64,000 nucleotides of DNA from Arachis hypogaea (Eukaryota > Streptophyta > Magnoliopsida > Fabales > Fabaceae): assembly GCF_003086295.3 (NCBI RefSeq), contig NC_092038.1, positions 125,205,518-125,269,517 on the forward strand. Direction: 5' to 3'. The notes beneath the pieces are model-generated. The model was given only the letters and a program-made list of their open reading frames with translations, was not told the origin of the DNA and made no database searches. Positions 1-11,173 of this stretch are shown one piece after another. The translations under genes were made by a program, and so were the position numbers. Every line of letters starts with the position of its first letter. The stretch's first letter is position 1.

Positions 1-1
1 G

Positions 2-301
2 AGCACTATTAATAATGGGACCACTATAACAATTGCACCATCCCTGAATACAGATACTATACTAGCAGTATCAAACTTGGTTACAGTAGCAACTGGCTCA
101 AAAACAGCATCTCAAGTGACTACAAGGCCAACAATACTAACAACTATAAGGAGAGGCAGGCCTACTTTTGTAAGGGGTAATCTAATTTCTGCAAGAGGAA
201 GAGGCAGCACCTTTTGGAAAAGAGTGGCAACCACTTTAACTATACCACCAACTCCTATCCAATATGCAGTAGCTACACCACCACTAGAAGTGTCAATTTA
301 G
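2..301 (+). CDS. 3' end of an unidentified Thr-rich ORF (partial)
   Basis: The reading frame is open from base 2 of the window to a TAG at 299-301, so the true start lies to the left. The roughly 99 visible residues are rich in Thr, Ala and Ile, with a small basic Arg/Gly patch (IRRGRPTFVRGN, then SARGRGS). No domain can be recognised. Thr/Pro-rich basic tails of this kind occur at the C-terminus of MuDR-type transposases and similar plant repeat proteins, but that link is only a guess. The 3' flank is AT-rich non-coding DNA. A chance open frame cannot be excluded. Confidence 0.3.
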   Translation, partial: STINNGTTITIAPSLNTDTILAVSNLVTVATGSKTASQVTTRPTILTTIRRGRPTFVRGNLISARGRGSTFWKRVATTLTIPPTPIQYAVATPPLEVSI

Positions 302-2846
302 TCTAAACCTTAAGGTTGCCTCCAAAATAATTCTAGCTCATAGTCTCAAAAATTACAAAATTATATTTTGTAAGTTCGGCTCTAATTAAGCCCTTTCAAC
401 AAAATCAAAATAAGACTGGCCCTATAAGCCCTACAAGCCCTACCAATTTAATTTTTGATATTTTTGTATTTTTATCTGCTTTCTTAACTGGTGTTTGAGT
501 TGTGCTTCATTATTTCTTTGATAATACTATATGCTTTTACTGTTTCCTTTTCTTTTTAAATTATTTCAATTCAAGTTCTAGAAATGGCATATACTATTTT
601 ATTTCATTCTGTAGAAACTTTCCATTACATTATTCTTTATCCGGCGGCTATTAGGCGCCCATGTGAATCAAAATATATTAAGAAGAATTATAATAAAACT
701 TAAACAAATTTAATATTTTTTTATAATTACATATTCTCAAATTTATTTCATCAAATTATTCACCATAATTAATTACTATAGATAAGCGGAATAAAGTGTT
801 GCCAAATGATTTGAGTGATAATTTGTGAGGGGTCTTCTGAATATGTATTTTATCATTTTATGCACTTGCACAAATGTTTTTCTTTTATAAAATTTAGTTT
901 GAAAAGTTGTTTCAAAGTGTTATAATGCTCACTAATGTTTAATTTAGAATGTTAAACGAATTATTAAGAGTATGTCTAAAATAAGTATAATAATTTTGTG
1001 CGTATTAAATGAATTATATTTTATAAATTATTTTAAAGTCCATTACCTAGTGAGCTTCATAGTAAGTAATCAATTTGTTTTGTAAATGATTTTGCTGTTA
1101 GGTTCTTGCCTAGAAAAGATATAGCAAATACTGTAGCTTTCAGATGTCCTAACTTAGACAGAAAAGTCATAAACTCAACGAAATATCTGAGGACACATTT
1201 GAGTCTCCACTTTCTATATAATATATGTATATTGGAATATCTGTAATGTCTTTATATATTTAGTGTTTAGAATTTTAGAGATTTAGAATTTTAAATTTAT
1301 AATTTAAAATATAGAGATTATAATTTTAAGATTTACAAGTTTAGAAATTTATAATTTAGAATTTAAGAGTTATAATTTTATGATTTAGAATTTCGTATTT
1401 AATTTTTAAAATTTTAGAGATTTTACTTTAAGGTTTAAAATTTTATGAGTTTAAGATTTATAATTTTAAGAGTTAGAGTTTCAGGATTTAAGTTTTAAAA
1501 TTTAAAATTTTTGTATTTAGAGTTTATTCATTTTTCAGTGTGTATGTTCTGTTCTTTTGATTTTTTGATAGATATAGTTAAAGAGATATTATTAAAGAGT
1601 AAGGAGAAGGGTGATGAGATAATAAATGTCATGTTTGATTTCTTGATGTATATAGTTAAAAGTTGAATTTAATATGATCAATGCACATTATTTACATTTA
1701 TTTTTTAATTTTTTTTATTTTCTACGCATAAAAATGACAAAGGGATAGAAAAAGCTAATGACTTTTAATAAGTTTTATGTGTGTTGTTGAGATAGAGAAT
1801 GTATAAAGAAAAAAAGGATTAGGTGACTCATGGGTTGGCCTAGGGCTTTTGGCCTTGAAGACTTTTTAAAAATTTGACCCTATTAGTTATAAGATTTTTT
1901 ATTCTTCTAACCCTATAAAGTAGGGCCAAACATATTGACACCATTAACCACCACTCCCTCCTCAAACTAGGGTTAAATATATTGTTGTCAGACTTTTTAT
2001 TGGGTCTAAAGCTCTAATTTCAATAAGGCTATTGAGTGGTGCAGTCTCAGGTAATGGGTCTGGATTAATGACACAAGATCCAATGATTAGACCCATTTTT
2101 TAAGCCCAAACATCAACTCTATTTAGGCCACTAAGTGTGACTAAAAAAATTATCCTTTGAAAAGAAAAAAGTCATCTGAACTACCACCATTAAAGCCATC
2201 CACAAATAAAAAGAAGTGATATGAGATTCTTGGTTATTCAGTTGGATGTTATTGTTATTTTGGGTTTGAAGTATATTATTCTAAATATTTATGTTTTCTA
2301 TTTTTATGTTATGAGATGTTAGTGACTTAGTGCTACCCTAATTTTTTGTGAGATGTTAGTGCTATCCTATTTTTCTGTAAGATATTAGTGTTATTTTATA
2401 TCTGAAGTATATTACTATGAATAATTATGTTTTTTATTTTCATGTTATGTTAGTGATACTTTGTTGTGTCTAATTTGGATTATATGACTCTCCTATGAAC
2501 AATGGAGCTTATGATTTGAGACCTTGAGTATTGAATCCTTAAGTATTAGTGTTAAACAAAATATCTGTAATATTATTACATATTATAACTTGTCAATTAG
2601 AATGGAATTAGGATAGAATTTTGCTATATTCAACCCTGTTGCTACAACTATTTTTAAAGATAATACTATTTTTATATAATTTGTTCACATCACAACAACA
2701 ATAATTCATTCATAAAATAAGAATAAAATAGTATCCATTCATGATTAATTCGTTCACAGAAGAATAATTCATCTCAATTACAATGATTTCAACATTACAA
2801 AGTAATAAAATATTATTGTTAAACTCCTAAATTTTATACTATCTAC
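302..2846. other. AT-rich intergenic DNA, no gene seen
   Basis: No coding region or RNA gene is supported here. Positions about 1255-1530 consist of degenerate TTTAGAATTTT-like units. At about 2260-2460 a block containing GATGTTAGTG and TTATGTTTTCTATTTT recurs two or three times imperfectly. Both look like decayed tandem duplications. Confidence 0.5.
1255..1530. repeat. Degenerate AT-rich tandem repeat
   Basis: Units resembling TTTAGAATTTTAAGA and TTTATAATTTTAAG follow each other for about 270 bp with many substitutions. The period is irregular, near 10-20 bp. There is no coding potential. Confidence 0.5.
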
Positions 2847-3411
2847 CTACTTAGCCAAATATTCAAAGCAAAATTTAACCAAATTATAACATATACAAAT
2901 AAAAATCAGAAGCAATTCAACTCTCTTAAGATGCTTCTTCATTTCATTCACCACATGTAGCACTATCATCATCCTATCAATTTTCAAGCCATCCCACACT
3001 TGATATTGATTCTGCTTTTTTTTCTTTGATTTTAGATTGCACACCATGTTACTATTTTTCGAAGATACTTTTTTTTCCACACATTACTCTTGTATTTCAT
3101 CTAACTATTGAAAATATTCGCACCAGATTTGTGTGTTCTAGTACGAAACAAGAAATTCACGGATTAGAGAATGATTGAGCACTAAAATTGAATAACCAAA
3201 AAAGACGGAACAAAGAGAACTAGTGGATTACTTCGTTATATATCCATAAACATTTCAAACTTTCCTTTTACATATGGCATCGCAAAAATCATCTATCAGA
3301 ATTGCCAGTTATCTTCGATTTTAATAGAACCACTGAAAAAGAACAAAAACATGTTTTGTTGTAGATTTTGCTCACAATATCTGAATCACCATCCACTTCA
3401 AAAGTTTGCAT
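2847..3411 (-). pseudogene. Decayed GRF-type zinc-finger protein gene
   Basis: Reading the minus strand from an ATG at 3409-3411, a frame gives MQTFEVDGDSDIV, then the zinc-finger-like stretch CFCSFSVVLLKSKITGN, broken by an in-frame TGA before FLRCHM. After about 150 bp that look like an intron (GT after CATAT, AG just before AACACACAAATC), the frame resumes with CEYFQ, a TAG where Trp is expected, then LDE. This matches the C-terminal half of the GRF zinc finger (consensus CxFFxWxDE). It is followed by Lys-rich sequence, a short helix (MKKHLKRVELL) and a hydrophobic segment (ILICICYNL-like), as in plant GRF-ZF membrane proteins, ending with a stop at 2847. At least three nonsense changes make it a pseudogene. 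The family assignment rests on spacing and motif fit, not on a search. Confidence 0.5.
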
Positions 3412-6400
3412 GGATGGGTTTCGCAAATTTTCTACGAGCCCTAGTTATATGCATCTTCTAATTTTACAATTTAAAAAACTCGTGAACAAATAAAACAATT
3501 TAAGAACGGGGCAAATCCAATTGATTTAAGAAATTTTTAAATTGGATGTTGATTTATTTAATTAAAATTTTCAGTTTAAAATAAATTTGTCTTGTCAACA
3601 AAAATTGGTGGTTAGCTTAATATTATTTTTATTAAAGTACTCTATACGAAGATATACTTATCAAATTTTAAAATTATTCAAGTATCATTTTATTAATAAT
3701 AAAAATTAAATAGTATTTTATCAATACTAAAATTTTTTGGATATTAATTTAATATTTATCTTTATATTATTTATGAAATGAATCAATAATTATTAGAATA
3801 GCGCCCGACATCTAATTAATATCTAATAAGAACGATGTCGATAATAATAACAATGTCAATGCAATGAGAAAACTAGGTGCGATGAATAATTTGCCACATG
3901 CCATGGTTTGATAATTAGTAGTAGCAACTAAGTATGTTTGATTACAGTTTGTAAATGAAAGTTTGTATAAAATTGATTTTGCAAACTTGATTTTGATGAA
4001 AAGTAAGTTTGTATTGAAATAATTTATATTTGGCTATCTTTATATCAAAATGGATTATAGTAAAATAAATATTGTTTGGATTACACTATTCAAAATCACT
4101 TTTAAATGAAAAATTACTAAAATAGATATCAACTTAAATAATTTTTTTATATTATCCAGTTATTTTAATTTAGATATTTAAATAATTTTATTAATTAATT
4201 TTATAATAAAATTAATATTTATTTATTAAAATAAAAATAACATATAAAAATTAGCAAAATATATTTTATATTAAAAATAAGAAATATGAATTATATATAA
4301 GAGTATTTAATCAAATATATTACATTTTTTAAAATTTTAAATATTAACGTGAAAATGTTAGTTTAGTATTTTTTTACATCGTATTTTTGTTTTAATATTC
4401 TCAATAATCTTATTCTTAATATTATTTTGAAATCCAACGTTTATGATTTTATTAATACCTATGATTAATTTTTTATTTAATTTATTTTTTTTTAATGGGA
4501 TCATAATTTATATTATAAAAAAACTTACAATAAAAAATTGTATATACCAGAATTATAATTATACAAAAGAATACTAAAAATAATAAAATTAAATATTTAT
4601 CCTTGTAGAGATGGAAATAAATCTAAAAGTTCTTGATGATATATTTTATATAGTATATTTTTAGTTCTTTTAGTACTCTTTTTTAGTACCTATAGTTTTT
4701 TACTATTATTATTATTTATGGTTAATTTTTTGTTTAATTTACTTTACCTAATGTGATCAATAGATCATATTATGAAAAGATAATAATAAATATAATATAC
4801 AAAAATCACAATTATAAGAGTGTGTAATGTCAAATAAAAATTTAACAAAAAAATAAAAATAATAAATAATAGAAAAAGAGAGTTCATATAAGGAGAAATA
4901 ATAAGAATTTCATAAATAATACAATAACATGTTTGAAGGATAAAATTGGTAAAAAAAATAGATGTTTAGTGTAAATGACTAAAAACTGGTTAATGAAACG
5001 CAAAAATTAGAAATTATTGTTTCTGGCAAACTTGGATTTGACATCAAAATTACTTCTGTGTTTGTCAAATCAAAAATTAATCAAACAAAAAATTAAAACT
5101 TTCAATAAATTTAAACGTACTTTTCTTCTTCAAACAGATTTGCTAACACATTCTAGCAAAGATAATATATATAATTGAATTTTCTCTTTGGAATTGAAGA
5201 GAAGTCAGGGATGGTGCTCTTGACCAGTTGACCTTATATAGAATGATTCAAGGCTAAGTAATAGATATTGAGCTCATGGAAGAGCATGGAAGCTTTGAAG
5301 AACTTCAAGAGTCATTATTCCTCCACGCCTTTCTTAATATCATTTTTTAAAATTACATATTTAATTTGTGTGTCCTTTCAACGAGCTGATGTAATTTATA
5401 AGTTAATTAACTATTAAAATATCTAAATTAATTAAAGCTTGCAAAAGCTATTGCTTTCTTGTGTTTATTATATTATAATATTATTATATGTCTTAGAATT
5501 CATAATAAAATTCATATTAAAAATCTTTTATTTAAAAAGTCAACATATATATATCGGCTAATATTTTTTAAAATCTAATTATGAATATACAGTTTTTTTA
5601 ATTTTTTAATTTTAAATTTTTTTTCTCATTTATAGAACTGATCTTCTCTTTCTCTTTTTTTTTATTATCTGAAACCGTCATCATCTTTTTGTCATCAAAC
5701 TGAATTGATTATTGAGTCATTTTAGTTATTAATTTATCAACTTAAAAATTTAAACAATATAATTATAATTTAGTTAAAATAATCGAATTATAATAAAATA
5801 ATATATAAAACTAAAAATAAAAAAACAAAAATATAAATATATACTAATATAAATTTTAAAAATATATAAATTAAAAATATAAAATCAACTAAAATTTTAT
5901 AATCACGTGTAAATATAACATAAGAGTTTAATAAAAAAAAAGTCAAATTTTAAGGTTTATGTATGTATAATATTCACGGTGTTATATATTTTATATTTTA
6001 GAATAATAAAAAAAAACAAACAAAAAATTATTAGTTTAGGTATATCTTAATACGTAATTTTTATTTTTATTTAAAAATAAATATATTTATATCTTTTAAA
6101 TTTTAATATATATTTAATTTAAATTAAATAAATTATTTTTTAATATATATATACGTCGTCTTGTTATGAATAGTCCATTAAAAATACCAACACCCTCCGT
6201 TAAAAATACCAACACAAGAGTCATAAAAAAAAAGAAGACAGCAACACAAAAATCAACCAATTTTTAAGTTGGTCCAGTCAAACAATTTCTGACTGGTATA
6301 ATAATTTATGGACAGATCTTAAACAGGTAATTTTAACTTATCAACTAAATTGCATAATGAAATGGTTCTCGTTTTAACCGATTTATTTGGTCTCAATTTT

Positions 6401-8094
6401 AGAATAGAATAAAGTAGCAATTAGATATTTAAAAATTTCGACTTAAAATTAATTAATTTTTAAAAAAAATATTAATTAGATTTTTTATGATAATAAGTCA
6501 TAGATATATATGTTATTTTGTCAATAAATAATGCGAAATAAAATAGAGTTATCCATATATTTTATTATCTACAATGATGTGTGTTCCGTTGCTGTCACAT
6601 AATCATAAAAATAATGTAATTTTAGACAATAAAACATTCATTATTTTGAGTTTTATATAATCTATTTTCATCAACTATTTTTTATTTATAACAAATCTTA
6701 CTAAAACAGGTAAAATTTTACTCTAAAAATTATTATCTGTATAACAATCTTTCATAAATAGATACATCATAATATGTAACTAACAGTACATATAAATATC
6801 ATCATTAAATTTTACATAATAAATTAATAGAAGAGCATAATATGTCTACTATTTACTATCGTAAAAAATTAAATTAATACTTTTTTTAATTTAATTAATT
6901 TAAAATTAAAATCTTCAAGATCTAATGGTCGTTTTATTCTTGGTAATATTGATTGTCGTCTTTGTCATCTCTACTTTTACTCTTTTGTTTTCTGTCGGCA
7001 TATCGTGTCTCTGTTTTTACCTCCACTTATTCGGTTCTTCCTCGATCGTCCTTCCATATCTCTCTCTCTTGATCTACCGATTTATTTTAGATGTTTCTTA
7101 GTAGATAATTTTTTATATTTTTAGTAGATTCTAGATTTTTTTTTTTAATTTTGGATGTTTTGAGTATTTTCGTATGTATCTTAGGATCCGATTTTTTATT
7201 TTGGACATGAAGCTAAATATAGTTGCAAAGTTTATCAAGAGTCAGTATAAACCAATTAGAAATATATATGTGCTTGGATACTATATTCTATAATATTTTA
7301 GTTATATTCCAAGTTTCTAACAATATGTATGCCGGCGATGTATCTTGAGTTAACCGCTAGTAAGTTGTAAACCATGCATATATTGCATTTCGTAATAATA
7401 GTATGATGGCAAATTAAAGTTGCATGAGTTTAACATGATGCAATATTTGTATCGTGCTCTTTCTGTCGTTTTTTGGATCGAGGAACTCTATATGTATGTA
7501 ATGTATTAAATTAATTAAATGATATTATGCTCTTCAATAATTAGTTATATTATATATTGGATATATGTGATATTTTGTGCAGATATAGAGTTTTAAATTG
7601 CGGTTATAGTGGATTAATAGTAGATATTTGTGACTTCGAATGCGTCTGCTGGCATGGTGGCATAAAATTTCTAAAAATATACACAAAATTTAATTTGAAA
7701 AATATATATACTCATTGTAAAATGTAAACTTTCTTTTTATCGTAATTTCAAAATCTATATTAATATTGTAGAACGTAGGCACATATTAAAAAAAAAAAAA
7801 GAATCCCGTAATTAATTTATTTTATTTTTGTTTATTGTTTTCGGTTATTGGATGCAATAGCATAAGTCGGTGAGTGTCAGTTTGTGCAGGTATATAAATC
7901 GATATAAATGGATGTCACTTGGGTACGTACATTCGATAATAAGGAGGGGATGAAAGGAAGGCATAGTGATATATATATTAATATGAGCAACAAAGTGATG
8001 ATTTATAAAAGAAACACAATTGATGACATGTCTGTAACAGCAAACAACAAGTAATTAACCCTGCAAATTAAATTAAATTAAAAGACAGGACGAT
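3412..8094. other. AT-rich intergenic DNA, no gene seen
   Basis: This long AT-rich stretch contains no ORF, RNA gene or clear element end that I can defend. A weak TGTTTGATTA-type inverted similarity links about 3930 with about 5080, but it is too poor to call an element. A CT-rich patch lies at about 6955-7080. Confidence 0.5.
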
Positions 8095-8622
8095 TCAAGG
8101 TAGTAAAGGGATGGAAATGATAGAGGGAGTAGGGGATGAGGAAGGAGTAGGGGCTGGGGAAGGAGGAGTAGAGGGTGGAGTAGGGGTTGGGGAAGGAGGA
8201 GTAGAGGGTAGAGTAGGGGCTGAAGAAGGGGGAGCAGAGGGTGGAGGAGGGGGTGAAGGGGAGGAGAAGCCTAAAGGAGGTGGTTGGATGAGGGGATCAT
8301 GACGAGGCAGGGGATCCAGAAAGAATGGAGGACGAGGAGGTAGTAAGGGTGGAAATGGAAATCGAAATGGAAATGGAAATGGAAATGGACGTGGTCCAAT
8401 TCTAGTTCTAATTGGTGGAATAGTACGCTGCCTTAGAGGTAGAGGTGTTGTTGGAAGTGGACGGCCGATCAAAAGTACTGAGGGCATTAATGGAATAATA
8501 TTATTAGCATCATTGTTAACTTGTTGGCTCAAGCACATCCCTATTAACATTGACAATGATAATGCCAAACCTATCATCAACCGTTTCCCGCTATCCATAC
8601 TCATACTCATACTCATACTCAT
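8095..8622 (-). CDS. Secreted proline-rich protein (cell-wall type)
   Basis: A single-exon gene of 175 codons runs from the ATG at 8620-8622 to TGA at 8095-8097. A longer frame to 8628 begins with GTG, so this ATG is preferred. The protein starts with repeated Met-Ser encoded by an ACTCAT hexanucleotide run, followed by a hydrophobic signal-peptide core (MIGLALSLSMLIGMCLS, about residues 15-31). The mature part has a Phe-Pro repeat block (PFPFPFPFRFPFP) and a C-terminal half of Ser-Pro, Pro-Pro and Thr-Pro repeats (for example PSTPPSPTPTPPSTPPSP). This is typical of extracellular proline-rich or extensin-like proteins, though no SPPPP extensin core with Tyr is seen. A TATA sequence lies about 40 bp upstream. 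Two further small secreted proline-rich genes lie 5-7 kb away on the same strand; the one at 14 kb shares the FPFPFPF block. The function is unknown beyond probable wall localisation. Confidence 0.7.
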   Translation of the reverse strand: MSMSMSMSMDSGKRLMIGLALSLSMLIGMCLSQQVNNDANNIIPLMPSVLLIGRPLPTTPLPLRQRTIPPIRTRIGPRPFPFPFPFRFPFPPLLPPRPPFFLDPLPRHDPLIQPPPLGFSSPSPPPPPSAPPSSAPTLPSTPPSPTPTPPSTPPSPAPTPSSSPTPSIISIPLLP

Positions 8623-8660
8623 ACCCACTCACTTAATTATCTTCTACTCTCTACATCTCT

Positions 8661-8670
8661 TATATATATA
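8661..8670 (-). promoter_or_regulatory. Probable TATA box of the 8.1 kb proline-rich gene
   Basis: TATATATATA lies 38-48 bp before the ATG on the minus strand. The leader would be very short, so the exact start site is uncertain. Confidence 0.35.
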
Positions 8671-8995
8671 CACTCATATGCCTGCCTGCACCATCTAATT
8701 TCGACCACACAAAGAGCCATTTTCTCCTTTATTATTATTATTACATAACAATAATCTTTGTATACTTAATTGTTTATTATGTACTTATTTTCAAAGCAAA
8801 AGCATGAGATTATTTCCCTCTATAAATTTCAACCGTTATCCATAAACGACCACCAACAGGCCAGCAAATACTTTTAAGTTTGACCTTTTAAGGACAGGGA
8901 TATATCATATATATACCTCTCTTCATAATTTTTTTAACATCATGCTTGAAAGCCTTTTCAACTCTTCCATGCGGCCAAATCAACTTTCACATATT

Positions 8996-9554
8996 TTAAT
9001 ATTTGAGGTAAAATACCGTTTTGGTCCCTAATATTTGGAGTGAATTTTATTTCACTTTCTAACATTTTAATCATTCTATTTTTATTCTAAAACGTTTAAA
9101 ATGACATCGATGTTATCCGATTGTTAAATTTTTTACTAACACTTAATGAAATTGATATACTATTAATAATGTTTTTGTTAAAACTACATTTGCTTAATTT
9201 TCCTCTCCTGTTTTACCATCTCAACAAGTCCAAATTTCATTTTTCTACTCTCTTTTTCTTCCTCCTCAAATCCCTTTTGAAAAATTAATAGTGTAAAAAG
9301 AAGAGAAAAAAGGAGTAGAAAAATAGAATTTAGACTTGTTGTGAGAATAAAGATATGAGAAGAAAATTGAGCAAACGAAGTTTTAACAATTCAATTCCGT
9401 TAATTATTAGTAAAGAATAATTTGACGGTAGGATAATATTGATGTCAATTTTAAATATTTTGAGATAAAAATAATACGATCAAAATATTAAAACCCAAAA
9501 TAAAATTCATCCCAAAAATTGAAAATTAAAACAATATTTTACACTTAATATTTG
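8996..9554. mobile_element. Mutator-type fold-back MITE with 10-bp TSD
   Basis: The element body (9006-9544) is a long imperfect inverted repeat: AGGTAAAATACCGTTTTGG at the left end matches the reverse complement of the right end (GTGTAAAATATTGTTTTAA). Similarity continues inward on both sides to a centre near 9275, so the whole 539 bp can fold into one hairpin. It is flanked by the perfect direct repeat TTAATATTTG at 8996-9005 and 9545-9554. A 9-10 bp TSD with long TIRs is the Mutator (MULE) signature. It has no coding capacity. Confidence 0.8.
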
Positions 9555-9824
9555 TTACTTATGATTTAGTTTATAATTTGGGATTTTAAATTTGAGATAA
9601 CAAAAATCATTTGAAAAAATTAGCTGATATTAGATAAAAAAAGTTAATTTTTTAGTTGAATTCATTTATTTATTAAATTTATATAATTGTTTTTATCTAA
9701 TTATTTTTAACTTTATAAATATATATGTTGGTACATATATACAATCGTACATAAAATCATCTTTCACTTGTGAATTTAATAATAAAAAATACTATTCAGG
9801 CATTAAAAATCAATCACTCAATCA

Positions 9825-9885
<61 letters not shown>

Positions 9886-10339
9886 TGTTCATTTTTCTAA
9901 CCTGGCTAGCATGGTTGGCTAGCATGGTTGTTTAGTAATGGTTTCTTAATTGTAATAATAACTAACTTTACGGTAATTGTAATAACTAATTAGTTTATTA
10001 CCTTATGGTCATTTTGCACGCAACTCATCACAAAAAGGATTGATATATAAACCATACATACTTTAACTAATGCTACATAAAAATGTAATATAAAAAGATA
10101 AAAAAGTATATACAATTATTTTTATAAAAAGTTGATAGTTAGTAACTATTAAATAATAATTTAATTAATTTTATTAAATTATTTATTAATTTTTTACTAT
10201 TAACTTCATAAGAATATAATTACAGATAAGTTTATATCATACAAAAAATAGCACAATATATATAAATATTTTTCACAATATAGTTCATTTTGATAGGTAA
10301 GAAAACCTTAAAGAATCCTCATAATTTAAAATGGTAAAT
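9555..10339. other. AT-rich spacer with (AT)n microsatellite
   Basis: There is no gene. A pure (AT)n tract of about 25 units occupies roughly 9829-9880. Next to it is a short duplication of the words GGCTAGCATGGTTG at about 9904-9930. Confidence 0.6.
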
Positions 10340-10839
10340 GATGATAACTACGATGCACGCACAGAGATATGGGACACGACACAATACGGGACACATCGAT
10401 ATGCAAATTTTAAAATCTTATATAACATGGAAACACGCATATATATAAAATATAAAATATTTTTTAGATAAATCGTAATGATATTTTAATATTTTATTTA
10501 TATTAAAATATAAATTAATTTTTTAAATTATTTTTAATGTTTTATTTTAATTATATTAAGTATTTAAAATATTTTTTGTTTTAATAAATAATAATATATA
10601 CTATATCTAAATTTATTTTAAAAATATATATTAAGAATAAGACCGGACACATTGACACGTGATGGTATTTAAGTGTGTTCAATTGTGTCTGGAGAAGAAT
10701 CTTTTATCTTTTACTGAGACACGGTTTGAACACAGCAGACACGCGTGTCGGACGAGTGTTGATAAGTGTCATGTCTAAAATGTGTCCAACACATAAATAC
10801 AGCAACTCAACAAAGTGTCCGTGTTTCATAAGATGATAA
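10340..10839. mobile_element. hAT-type MITE, copy 1, 8-bp TSD
   Basis: The element body 10348-10831 (484 bp) begins CTACGATGCACG and ends GTGTTTCATAA; the reverse complement of the end resembles the start around GCACGG/ACACGG. It is flanked by the perfect 8-bp duplication GATGATAA (10340-10347 and 10832-10839), the TSD length of hAT elements. Both ends are GC-rich with repeated GACAC/GTGTC words, while the centre is AT-rich. A second copy with its own 8-bp TSD sits in intron 5 of the MADS-box gene (62642-63123). It has no coding capacity. Confidence 0.85.
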
Positions 10840-11173
10840 TAACAACCTCTTTTTGAGATGTAAACCTCCCAATTTTGCCAAAAAATTTCACTTATCACTC
10901 ACTCCCACCTCAGATTATTATAATGGTTTTTTTATTTTTATTTTATTTTATTTTTTTCTTTTGGTCATTATTTAAGATTTATATATTATAGAAAACAATA
11001 GAATTGTAGCAGCATGTATATATGCTTCCTGAACTTGAAGAGTCACTTACTAGCTAGATTATTATAACATTGTTCTTTTATTTATTTATTTTTAATTACC
11101 TGTTTCCTGTATTCATTTCTTCAATACCCCATGGTTCTTAAGACTAGAGGGAATATTTAGCCTTGGATATATG

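Noticed and set aside
1255..1530. Telomere-like TTTAGGG degenerate repeat
   Set aside because: Units are TTTAGAATTTT-like and lack the GGG tract; no true TTTAGGG run is present.
3900..5160. Possible ~1.2-kb element with TGTTTGATTA ends
   Set aside because: The inverted similarity is weak and interrupted, and no flanking duplication could be found.
8111..8302. Plus-strand Gly/Glu-rich ORF
   Set aside because: It is the complement of the Pro/Ser-rich minus-strand gene, which has a signal peptide and a TATA box.
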